From contig NW_027476093.1 in NCBI RefSeq assembly GCF_051020955.1, forward strand, positions 1,798,001 through 1,862,000: DNA of 64,000 nucleotides. Direction: 5' to 3'. The notes beneath the pieces were generated by a model. The model saw only the letters and a program-made list of their open reading frames with translations, did no database searches and was not told the origin of the DNA. Positions 54,377 to 63,689 of the stretch are shown piece after piece (the first letter of the stretch is position 1; each line of letters opens with the position of its first letter). The translations under genes were made by a program, and so were the position numbers. The DNA is from Megalopta genalis. Taxonomy: Eukaryota > Arthropoda > Insecta > Hymenoptera > Halictidae.

Positions 54377-54848
54377 GTTATTTTTTATTATCCGTGAATG
54401 TTAGCAACTGGACAAAATGAATGCAGCGGTCGACGAAAAGCGAGCAGAATTGGTCAATCGTAAAGGTGTCATTTTCCAGCAGGACAATGCTAGGCAGCAC
54501 ACGTCTTTGTCCACTCGGCAAAAATTGATGGGTATTGGTTGGGAATTGATGTTACACCCATCATATAGCCCTGATCTCGCGCCATCGGATTACCACTTAT
54601 TTCGATCCCTGGATAACTCCCTTCGTGGTAAAACTTTTAATGATGATGACGCTGTAAAATCTCACTTAACTCAGTTTTTGGCCGAAAAGGATCAGACTTT
54701 CTACGAGCGTGGAATTTTCAAGTTGTCAGAGAGATGGCAAAAGGTCATCGAACAAAGTGGAAAATATATTACAGATTAAACTTCATTCCAAATAAAAAAA
54801 TTTTTTATTTCATTGAACAAATCGGCAATTACTTAGTTGCGAATCCAA
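54257..54848 (+). mobile_element. Internally deleted mariner, copy 3
   Basis: 592 bp between TA dinucleotides (54255-54256, 54849-54850), in opposite orientation to copies 1 and 2. Its (TTA)n joint is longer than in copy 2, accounting for most of the length difference. The right terminal repeat has two changes (GCGAATCCAA). Confidence 0.95.
54417..54779 (+). pseudogene. Mariner transposase C-terminal half, copy 3
   Basis: 120 uninterrupted codons, as in copies 1 and 2, with both remaining catalytic aspartates (23 and 58). It carries Ser for Pro at residue 49 in the otherwise invariant HPPYSPDL segment. The frame ends KYITD then TAA, and the usual short 3' region and terminal repeat follow. 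Confidence 0.95.
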
Positions 54849-55028
54849 TAGTTTGTACTGTGAAAAAAGTATCGTTCTACAACATCTCTGTTAAATTATA
54901 ACATGCCGGTTTTTTTTTAAATTCATCGAAATCTTTTGAATAAAAGGGTTCCAAATGTTCCAGTGAGATCGCGCGACAAATCTGACCGCAACCGCATCCC
55001 ATTTATTCGACAGGTATTTCTGAAAATT

Positions 55029-55265
55029 TTAACCCTTTGCGCTCGAGTGGCGACTCTGAGATACCGTTGAAATCGTTACATAGCGTTCCAAGATCATTTC
55101 TAAGCTATCGAAGCTTAGATACGAAAAGTTGTTGAAAGTCTAACCGTTGTACGAGAGTCGCGAGACTCAATTTCGTACGCGCGAAATGCACATTATCCCG
55201 TCGAACGGACCGAAAAGTTCATTTAGATTTACAGTTGAAACAGCATCGAGTGCGAAAGGTGTTAA
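55029..55265. mobile_element. MITE-C, complete
   Basis: 237 bp from TTAACCCTTTGCGCTCGAGT to GCATCGAGTGCGAAAGGTGT then TTAA. More CpG-rich than the other copies, which would fit an older, undecayed or differently aged subtype. Confidence 0.88.
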
Positions 55266-55760
55266 CTTGCTACTTGTTAACTTGCTACTTGTACTTTACA
55301 CTTCCCCCCTGTGATCGCAATATCGAACCATAATCACGCAAGAGATTCGAGTGTACGTTATCCGCGACATTACTAATCAGTCGCGTTATCCGCTCGGGCG
55401 TTTGTAATCCGATTTCCTAATCTCGGACGTTCGATAAACAAGAATAAATCTCTCGTTTCCGTCGGCGGCTTGACTCACGCGGGGAAATCCTCGTATGGCA
55501 GAGAGAGAGAGAGAGAGAGAGAGAACTTTAATCATCGCGCGCGAAAGGCGCGCGTTTTCATAGAAACGAGGCGGAGGCGACTCGCAGTCTGGCGCGCACC
55601 CGCGCGCGCCATATTGTCGGTGGACACGGTAGCGTAGGAAGGTCGGCCAGATAAAGTTAATCTCGAGATAACAGTGTAAATTTACCGGCCGCGAGATTTA
55701 CGGAGCCGGATCGAAGAAAGGAGCTCTTCGTGCGGCGTTCTGAAGACGTTTATCGACCGG
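55266..55760. other. Unique sequence with (GA)n
   Basis: TTAACTTGCTACTTG is duplicated at 55262-55291. (GA)n at 55500-55524. No gene recognised. Confidence 0.4.
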
Positions 55761-55987
55761 TACAGTAATGTCTCCTTAATTGACGCTCGGATTATCTCCC
55801 TAATTCGCGCTCGGATTATGCATAAAAATGGCCAATTTGGGAGACGCGATTATTCGAGTGTTGCGATTCGTTTTTATAGTCAAGTTGTGTCGAGGTTATG
55901 CAAGGCTCGAATAATTGTATCTTCTATTTCCAAATTATCCATTTTTGTGGACAATCTGTGCGTCAATTGGGGAGAATTTTCTGTGTA
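55761..55987. mobile_element. MITE-A with doubled left end
   Basis: CAGTAATGTCTCCTTAATTG, then ATCTCCCTAATTCGCGCTCG; right end of the GGGGAGAATTTTCTGTGTA subtype. Core arms partly deleted. Confidence 0.85.
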
Positions 55988-55995
55988 TCCCCGTG

Positions 55996-56391
55996 TACAG
56001 TAAATTCTCCCTAATCGTCGCCGAGATTCTACGCAAAAATGGACAATTACGGAAGAGGAGACACGATTGTTCGAACCTTGCGCCTCGTTTTTGTGTAGTT
56101 GTTGATAATTCGTAACTATAAAAACGATTGTATAGCGTCGAAAGTTGATTTAATATTATTATATAATTCATGTTATGTAATATAATATAATATAATATAA
56201 TATAATATAATATAATATAATATAATATAATATAATATAATATAATATAATATAATATATATAACAATATAATCCAATAATTATACTATACAATTATACA
56301 ATTCACAGATTTCGAATAATCGTATCTGCTCTTCCCAAAATTGTTCATTTTCGTGGACAATCTGAACGTCAATTAGGGAGACATTACTGTA
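55996..56391. mobile_element. MITE-A with AT microsatellite in its loop
   Basis: Left arm CAGTAAATTCTCCCTAATCG to CTATAAAAACGA; right arm from TTTCGAATAATCGTATCTGC to GGGAGACATTACTGTA. About 180 bp of AT-rich DNA, mostly (TAATA)n at 56175-56262, fills the position of the hairpin loop (56130-56310). Confidence 0.85.
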
Positions 56392-56834
56392 TGAGATTTA
56401 ACGAATAAGATTTCTATTATGATACCTATTATATTTGGTCAAGTAGTGTGTCACCGTACACATTCAACGCGAAAATCGCGTTTCCAAGTTTGGTCGCAGT
56501 ATATTATAGTATATTGTCAGATTCTAGGAAGCATTTTTTTGTTCAGCGATCAAGGATCCTTGTATCGCGCTGAAAGAGTAGAATGTGGATCCGTGAGCCG
56601 CTCGACGAGGGACACGGTGGGGCACACAGCCAGACAGTCGCCAGGCAGACAGACACCAGACAAACGGTTAGAGGAGACCGGCGTCTCCTTCGTTCCTGGC
56701 GGCAGCACGTTGTTCCCTGTTTGGAACAATCGAAAAATCGGGAATCGAATTCTTTCTTATTCCGCGGTGTGCAAACGACACGGAACACTCGCTGATATTT
56801 AGCTTAATACAGACACGAGAAACAACGAGCAATA
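56392..56834. other. Unique sequence, no gene recognised
   Basis: Plus frames of 127 and 70 codons overlap in different phases, with no motif. Confidence 0.4.
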
Positions 56835-56835
56835 T

Positions 56836-57199
56836 ACAGGATGTCCTAAAAATGACTCGCAATCCTAAAGTGGCGGGTTCCTCGGGTCATTCGAAGCAAC
56901 TTCTTCCTTTACAAAAATGTTCTCCGAGGCACCGTTAACGAGTTATTAACGAAAAGCAGTGACCAATGAGAGGCGAGCTCGGCTGACGCGAGGCGACCGA
57001 GCCAACGAGCGGAACTGGGCTTCGCGCGCTGGTTGGCTGGGTCGCCTCGCGTCAGCCGTACTCGATTCTTATTGGTCACTGTTTTCTCGTTAATAACTCG
57101 TTAACGGTGCCTCGGAGAACATTTTTGTAAAGGAAGAAGTTGCTTCGAATGATCTGAGGAACCCGCCATTTCCGGATTGCGAGACATTTTTGGGACACC
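56836..57199. mobile_element. MITE-B, last bases missing
   Basis: ACAGGATGTCCTAAAAATGA ... GAGACATTTTTGGGACACC. The final CTGTA is replaced by AATTGG. Centre CGAGGCGACCGAGCCAACGA; arms well preserved. Confidence 0.9.
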
Positions 57200-58161
57200 A
57201 ATTGGATTCCAAGATTATGCGAACGAGAATTAAAGTAGACAATCGACAATACCGACAATTTGCAATTCCCAATTTACCGTTCGCTTCGATTCTCGAGGAC
57301 GCTGTACGATTTCAACCGCGCTGGATTTCGATTGAAATGATCCGGCACGCAGTGGCGTAGCATCGAGACAATTCTCACGGCGCTGGACAATAGATCGCGC
57401 GGGCATCGCAAACGCTTGACAAACGAGGGAATTCAGTGGTTCACGTTTGAGCCGTGCGTGTCGTTCGGCCAGCACTTTTCGACTCTCTTTATTCCTCGTT
57501 TCTCGGAAAAAAAGATGCCCGGCCCCGGGAAAATTTATCGAGCAGCATTTATTACCGACGGCAGAAGCGGCCCGCGTTATCGGTTTTATCGTGGCCGATG
57601 CGACCGCGCGTCCACCGTGAAAAATTGTCTTCTCGTTTCCTGCCCCGCTTCCTCCCTGCCCTGCCCCCCCCCCCGCCTCCGCGGGGGACCGTCTCGCGGA
57701 AGCCCCCTCCGGGCCGGATTAATGAGATTTTTACGGCCCTCGTACACGAAAACGCAGAGGCGCGACCGGTGCCGCAGATCCGCCGCGATTAGAAACGCCT
57801 TATTGCGAAATTATTCGCCGGCCGACTTCCGGCCGCGATCCGCCCCGCCACCCCGCGGGCATCCTTGTTAAACGGCGAACAAAAACCGGCCCGCCAGGGT
57901 CGAAGCCCTCCTTTTCATCCGAAAAGATTTTCTCGGCCGGCCGACGGCGAAACGGACGGCCATTTCCGCGAGAAGATGTACGCGGTTGGCTGTGTTATAA
58001 CGTTGCGGAATTTTTTTTTTAGGCTGTTGAGGGCAAGGAGGTAGAAATGAGCGGTTCGAAATTAGCCGTTTATTTTGATAGTGGGGCAAGTAGCAAGTTT
58101 TTTGTTATTGAGAGATACTTAAGGGTAGATGATTCAATAAATTTCAATATTAATTATAATA
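57200..58161. other. CpG-rich unique block, no gene recognised
   Basis: C run at 57665-57675. Frames to 151 codons on the plus strand are Arg/Pro-rich without motifs. Confidence 0.4.
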
Positions 58162-58586
58162 TTAACCCTTTGCACTCGAAGTCATTTTAATCGTAAATCT
58201 AAATCAATTTTTCTGACTTATGGTATTTCCATTTTATATGACAAAGTGCATTTCATGCATATGAAATTTATGTAAATGAAATTTATATATTTTCATAAAT
58301 GAAAATACCTCATCGAATCTAACTCAACATAATTAACCCTTTGCACTCGAAGCCATTTTAACTGTAAATCTAAATTAAATCTTCCGACTTACGGTATTTC
58401 CATTTTATATGACAAAGTGCATTTTATGCATATGAAATTTAGTCTTGTGACTCAAACAACAAGTAGACTTCTAACAATTTTTTACATCGAAACTTTTATA
58501 ATATAAAAATTATCTTGAAACGTGATGTAAGTTTTTTTTTTTTTTTAATGGTGCCTCAGAGTCACCATTCGAGTGCAAAGAGTTAA
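58162..58586. mobile_element. Composite: partial MITE-C, linker, complete MITE-C
   Basis: Partial copy 58162-58300 (TTAACCCTTTGCACTCGAAG), linker (AAAATACCTCATCGAATCTA) and complete copy 58333-58586 (right end TTCGAGTGCAAAGAGTTAA, with a T run at 58531-58546). This is the reverse of 52266-52681, including the unusual GAGTTAA terminus. Both outer limits are TTAA. Confidence 0.88.
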
Positions 58587-58870
58587 TTATTATAATATTA
58601 ATTTAATTTCTTTCTTTCTTCATTTCATTTATTATTATATTATTTTCATATTATTATTGTAATAATTATAATGATATTAAATTTAAATATATTGGTAAGT
58701 ATTAACAGAGATATTGTTTGTAGCTTATGGTAGCAGATAACGTTAGTTTATAATCGAATAGTGTTTACTGTGCTGGCTAAAAAAGGTAAAGGTTTTATTA
58801 TAATAATTGTGATTGACATATTGATATAATAATTGATAACATTGATGATAATAATTGATGACAATAATAA
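58587..58870. other. AT-rich unique sequence
   Basis: Nothing recognised. Confidence 0.4.
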
Positions 58871-59039
58871 TTGACAATTTAGGAAGAGGAGACACGATTG
58901 TTCGAGCCTTGAGGTTCATTTTTACAGTTCACGAATTGTCAATAACTATAAAAAAACGAGGCACAAATAAGGCATGGCTCGTATAATTATATTTCGTTGT
59001 TATGACAATCTAAGCGTCAGTTAGGGAGACATTACTGTA
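58871..59039. mobile_element. MITE-A, left end missing
   Basis: Begins at TTGACAATTTAGGAAGAGGA and runs to GTTAGGGAGACATTACTGTA. Right arm partly deleted. Confidence 0.85.
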
Positions 59040-59808
59040 TTCTTAATCGAAAGAAACACATTTGAATTTTGCGTCCGCAACGCACGAAATCGTTCATCGT
59101 GTCGGTGTCAAGGTTCAAATACCTGTGCGACACGTTTAAGAAGCACGACGTGGATCCCTCTGCCGCAGGTCCAAAACCCGGGTCTCATTGTTTATGTGTA
59201 CGACCGGGTACGATCTGGGACCATTGACTCATCAAGGCGAAAGGCATCGAAGGGATTCAGCGAAATATCAAGCGAGTTAGTCAGAAGCGAGATGAATCAC
59301 GTGATTTGTCGAAAGAACAGGTTCGTGCCCGGCAACCGTCCAATCCGGGGTCCGTTTTTTAAGGCTCCGGGAACGCGGTCCTCACCCGAGGGACCGCGCG
59401 AGCGAGCGCGCGCGCGCCCGTTTCGCTCTCCTTCGCGGCTCGGGCCGGGCCCCGACTCGGCGAACGAGTTATCTCGAACGAACTATGATGACTGGCGGAC
59501 AACGGCGCAGGAAATGAACCCGATGACTCACCGACACACCGAGAAAACGAATAAGCGTATGCGAACACGACGAACTCTTACCATACTTATGCGCATCGCG
59601 TAACCTCGTTACCGTCGCGCTCTGACCGCGCGCGGATACCGGTCACGCGATCCTCCACGAAAATTGCATTCGTGCGTCGACCTTCGCGATGCGCCAACTC
59701 GCTCATTCTTCGCGCTTTCGACGATATTATGGTGGTGTCGAGGTCCCGTCGATGCTATGGGTCCTATAAGGAGTCTCGTGATTGTGATTTAACCCGTTGA
59801 TATGCATG
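59040..59808. other. CpG-rich unique block, no gene recognised
   Basis: A 135-codon plus frame at 59196-59603 has a mixed composition but no recognised family or splice signal. Confidence 0.4.
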
Positions 59809-59905
59809 TCAGGATATGCGGGATGCGACGTCGCTTTCAAATTAAGCTCCAATAATTTTGTAAGCTAATGATGCCTCGATGCAACGATATCGTCTAATAA
59901 CAGCG

Positions 59906-60396
59906 TTAACCCTTTGCAGTCGAAGCTATTTTAATTCGAGATTCAAAGCATATTTACCGATCCACAGTATTTTCTATTTTATACGATTTAGTACGATTTA
60001 TTCGTATGAAATTGAGCCTACTAGCAAGTACAGTAATGTCTCTCTAATTGACGCTCAGATTGTCTCTCTAACTGACTCTCACATTGTCCACAAAAATGGA
60101 CGATTTGGGAAGAGCAGAATACGATTATTTGAGCCTTGCGGTTCGTTTTTATTGTCTCGAATTGTCAATAACGTATCTTCTCTTCCCAAATTGTCCATTT
60201 TTGTGCGCAATCTGAGCGTCAGTAAGGGAGACATTACTGTACTCTGAGCGTCAGTAAGGGAGACATTACTGTACAGTGCAATTTTAACAATTTTTTAAAG
60301 ATATAAACGAATCTGATACCGTCGCAATTATCTAGAAAAATAGTATAGCGATTGTTAGCGACGCCTTGGAGTCGCCGCTCGAGTGCAAAGGGTTAA
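59906..60396. mobile_element. MITE-C carrying an inserted MITE-A
   Basis: TTAACCCTTTGCAGTCGAAG ... CGCTCGAGTGCAAAGGGTTAA, interrupted at CTAGCAAGTA/CAGTGCAATT. Confidence 0.9.
60029..60273. mobile_element. MITE-A with doubled ends, inserted in MITE-C
   Basis: CAGTAATGTCTCTCTAATTG, then GTCTCTCTAACTGACTCTCA; right end GGGAGACATTACTGTA present twice. The sister copy at 60543 shows the uninterrupted site. Confidence 0.9.
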
Positions 60397-60446
60397 ATTG
60401 ATCGTCTAAGAAGAGCCTTCGGTGTGACAAAGAGAATAGCGAAAAT

Positions 60447-60789
60447 CAGGATATGCAGGATGCGACATCGCTATCCAATCAAGCTCGAATAATTTTGTAA
60501 GCTAATGATGCCTCGATGCAACGATATCGTCGAATAACAGCATTAACCCTTTGCAGTCGAAGCTAATTTAATTCGAAACCCAAAGCATGTTTTCCGATCC
60601 ACAATATTTTCCATTTTATACGATTCAGTACGATTTATTTATATAAAATTGAACCTACTAGCAAGCACAGTGCAATTTTAACCATTTTTAAAAATATAAA
60701 CGAATCTGATACCGTCGCAATTATCTAGAAAAATGGTATAGCAATTTTTAGCGACGCTTCGGAGTCGCCGCTCGAGTGCAAAGGGTTAA
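60447..60789. repeat. Tandem duplicate 2 (MITE-C at 60543-60789)
   Basis: Same flank and MITE-C without the MITE-A. MITE-C runs TTAACCCTTTGCAGTCGAAG to GAGTGCAAAGGGTTAA. Inner sequence (ACCGTCGCAATTATCTAGAA) is a subtype shared with 59906 and 61343. Confidence 0.9.
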
Positions 60790-61342
60790 TTCGGAGCACC
60801 TTTCGCGCGGTTTCCTTATTGTTATATAGCGTGACCAATGTGCGTAGTCGACGTAGATAACGCAGCCATGCGGCTCGAAACAATGATTTACTTTGTTCCC
60901 ATGAACGGGTTGATAATGGAAGCCGAACAAGTGAGGAGCCAGAGTGGTAAACACATCGTGATATCGTATCGTCTGGACACACATACTCCTGTTGACACAG
61001 CGCGCGCGGATAAGAATACAGGCTCAAGAAATTGTAGAATCTTTCATTTCAGAAGTATTTATTGAACCCCATTTCCATCTGCGGATCCTTCCACGCGTGA
61101 AACGATCGTCGTGGTTTTGTACACACGTGTTCGTCGATTTGTTTGCGATCGCATAAAAGTCTGATATATTCGATTCTTCGATAACGTTCGAGATTTTCAT
61201 GCGACGACGGACGAAATTCGAGGACTGAATTTAGCTTGCAATTATCGGTCATTTAACGCTATTTTTACCGAAGGGGTGAACAGACAATTTTTTAAATTTT
61301 CAATTCGATTGCATTTTCGTCGAAGGATTCGGAAGTTCACTG
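60790..61342. other. Unique sequence, no gene recognised
   Basis: A 67-codon minus frame at 61049-61252 and a 75-codon plus frame at 60838-61065 have protein-like mixes but no known motif or clear splice pair. Confidence 0.4.
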
Positions 61343-61525
61343 TTAACCCTTTGCTGTTGAAGCTATTTTAACTAGAATTCCGAAAGTTTTTCTTTCGATC
61401 TAGGGTATTAAGTATGTTAATTGCAATTTTTTATAGACCTTTTAATACTGTCGCAATTATTTCCAAAAACGGTGCAACAATTTTTTGCGGCGCCTGAAAG
61501 CCGGCGTTCGAGCGCAAAGGGTTGA
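61343..61525. mobile_element. MITE-C, short and decayed
   Basis: TTAACCCTTTGCTGTTGAAG ... CGTTCGAGCGCAAAGGGTTG. About 60 bp of the interior is missing and the right TTAA is mutated. Confidence 0.8.
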
Positions 61526-61639
61526 AATTTCAATTTAAAGTTACTCTGTAAGTTTAATTATTTTGCCTCGGTCGAGTTTACAACTTTTTCTGCGACGATT
61601 GTAAGATTAATTTCAGACAAATAAGTACATTGAAAAGAT

Positions 61640-62040
61640 CTATATATTACTTATTACTTATTATATAAGTAATATTATATAATATTACCTATTACTTATT
61701 ATATAAATAATATTATATTATATTACCTATTACTTATTACTTGTTTTGTTATATTGATTATAATTCTTATATTATATACTAATATATTACATTATATATT
61801 GATTACAATTCTTATATTATATATTAATATATTACATTATATATTGATTACAATTCTTACATTATATATTAATTATAATTATTATATTATATATTAATAT
61901 ATTACATTATATATTGATTACAATTATTATATTATATATTAATATATTACATTATATATTAATTATAATTATTATACTATACGTTAATATATTATATTGC
62001 ATATTATATATATTTACAGTTTGTATTATAGTAATTGTAT
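61640..62040. repeat. AT-rich tandem array, ~60 bp unit
   Basis: ATATTAATATATTACATTAT followed by ATATTGATTACAATTCTTAT repeats at about 61785, 61829 and 61891 onward. Confidence 0.88.
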
Positions 62041-62181
62041 ATTACTTATTACTACTACACATTACTCACGGCAACCAGAAGAACATAATTGCTCCCAAAG
62101 TGAATCCCCCGGCTCCCCCTAAATCTGACGGAGCAAGTCAACAAGAGCACGTACTTTGATTAGAATGCGTAAAGCAAACAC

Positions 62182-62226
<45 letters not shown>

Positions 62227-62904
62227 AAAAAAGACAAGTAACCGTATCAGTAAATTCCTGAACGATGCCATCACCCTTCGCGATTGTGAATTCCTCCCCA
62301 CCCTTGCCGAAAGCTCGCGTCTCTGATGCGCCGAGATTCCCGATTCATCGGAAGCGGAGTAGCCAGCTGAGAAGGCCCAAAGTAGGAAGAGAATATGTGT
62401 ACCGCGATGATCATCGGTTGGATGCGACGTGACTCATCGGTCTGGTATCTGCCAATCGCGGCGAAGGCAGGTTACAATGAATCGTCGTGATTGGCCGAGG
62501 AAGACGGCGAGACGTCTGGCCTCGTTCGCCGATTGGCGACTGACAACAGAAGGCGCGTGCCCCGCTCGAGTGTTCCCCCTCCCCCCCCCCGCGAGCCGAT
62601 AAATATTTTCTGCATTAAACCACCAACGGATCGCATTAACAATTAGTCTGTGCACGCCTGCTTGCGCCTTAATATATCATAGTTCCCCAACGAGATCAAA
62701 TCGACGTTGATCTAATCGAGCCGCTGCGCCGAGTTTAATCGTCCGAGTGTGCTTGGAGTCGTGCGACTTTGATTTCCGGAAACGAAAACATTTCGGTAAG
62801 TGTTCCGAGAACATTTTCTCCTCCTGTTATCGACGCGTCGCGATAATGTATCGAGATTGTCACGGCCGATTCGGAGACACGTATCCGTATCGAAGTGCGG
62901 GCGA
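62041..62904. other. Unique block with (GA)n and candidate exon
   Basis: Candidate terminal exon at 62079-62159, (GA)n at 62185-62222, then CpG-rich DNA with a C run at 62577-62590. A donor-like TTCG/GTAAGTG lies on the plus strand near 62793, preceded by about 28 open codons without an ATG. Confidence 0.4.
62079..62159 (+). CDS. Candidate last coding exon, unknown protein
   Basis: Immediately after AT-rich DNA, an acceptor-like CAACCAG (or the alternative GAAG three bases on) precedes an open stretch encoding KNIIAPKVNPPAPPKSD, ending SQQEHVL and a TGA at 62157-62159. It is much less AT-rich than the DNA on its left, has a normal residue mix with a Pro-rich patch, and stops just before a (GA)n run, as a C-terminal exon might. 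The pyrimidine tract is weak. The family is not recognised, and no partner exon was found on the plus strand within the window. Confidence 0.3.
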   Translation, partial: KNIIAPKVNPPAPPKSDGASQQEHVL

Positions 62905-63383
62905 TTAACCCTTTGCATTCGAAGTGAAGCACCACTAAAATTGTTGTATCACGTTCCAAGATTATTTTTATATTAGCAAAGCTTAGATTTGAGAAAATTG
63001 TTGAAAGTGTAATTGTTGTTACGAGACACCGCAATACTCAATTTCATATACGTAGAATGCACTTCGTCGTACAAAATGGAAATACTATATATAGTATTTG
63101 TTATATATATTATATTATATTATTAATATATATATATTATTATAGTATATAATATTATAGTATATATATAATACTGTATAATACTACACAGTATATACTA
63201 TAATACTGTAATACTATAATAGTATTATATAATACTATAATACAATAATACTATAATACTATAATACCATAATAAAAATACTATACTATATAGAGTATAG
63301 TATTTTTATAGTATTTCTGACTTATAAGTCAGAAAAATTATTTTAGATTTACAGTTAAAATCGCTTCGAGTGCAAAGGGTTAA
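62905..63383. mobile_element. MITE-C with AT microsatellite inside
   Basis: TTAACCCTTTGCATTCGAAG ... GCTTCGAGTGCAAAGGGTTAA. About 215 bp of TATA/ATACTA repeat (63083-63300) separates AATGGAAATA from GACTTATAAGTCAG, positions that adjoin in intact copies. Confidence 0.88.
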
Positions 63384-63529
63384 GTGTTCTCGAGAAAATG
63401 TACGCGTACAAGTGTTCATCAACTTTGGGATGTTCGCGAGTAAGATTAACCGTGGTGAAACTTATCGATTGAGTTTATTGCTGCGAACAGATTTAGTGGG
63501 ATCATTTTGGAGAAGCGATAGTGATCGCT

Positions 63530-63665
63530 TGTGGGTTAAAGAAGCAGTGATAGGTGACGCTAAATTTACGAAGCACGAAAAAAGAACAGCTGTTTTGTAG
63601 AAGTTTATAAATGTAACGAATGAGACGTTTATTCTGACTTTTCAACAAGTGTGTTATTGTAAAAT
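63530..63665 (-). repeat. Dispersed repeat G, reversed partial
   Basis: Read on the minus strand: AATAACACACTTGTTGAAAA, GTCAGAATAAACGTCT, AACAGCTGTTCTTTTTTCGT and TAAATTTAGCGTCAC, matching 43975-44083. Confidence 0.7.
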
Positions 63666-63689
63666 TTTCCGTTGGTAAATTGAATAATA

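Larger units (their letters stand above)
59809..60396. repeat. Tandem duplicate 1 (MITE-C plus flank, with MITE-A)
   Basis: About 95 bp of flank (GGATATGCGGGATGCGACGT, AATTTTGTAAGCTAATGATG) and the MITE-C at 59906-60396. It matches 60447-60789 except for the MITE-A inserted at 60029-60273. Without the insert the lengths are 344 and 343 bp. Confidence 0.9.

Noticed and set aside
61049..61252. 67-codon minus frame with a plausible residue mix
   Set aside because: No recognised family, no clear splice or promoter signals, and equal-length frames occur on the other strand nearby.
6420..62437. Recurrent TGACTCA/TGAGTCA (AP-1-like) motifs in CpG-rich blocks, e.g. 10103, 37274, 39162, 39524, 62431
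   Set aside because: About nine were noticed; roughly eight are expected by chance for a 7-mer and its complement in 64 kb.
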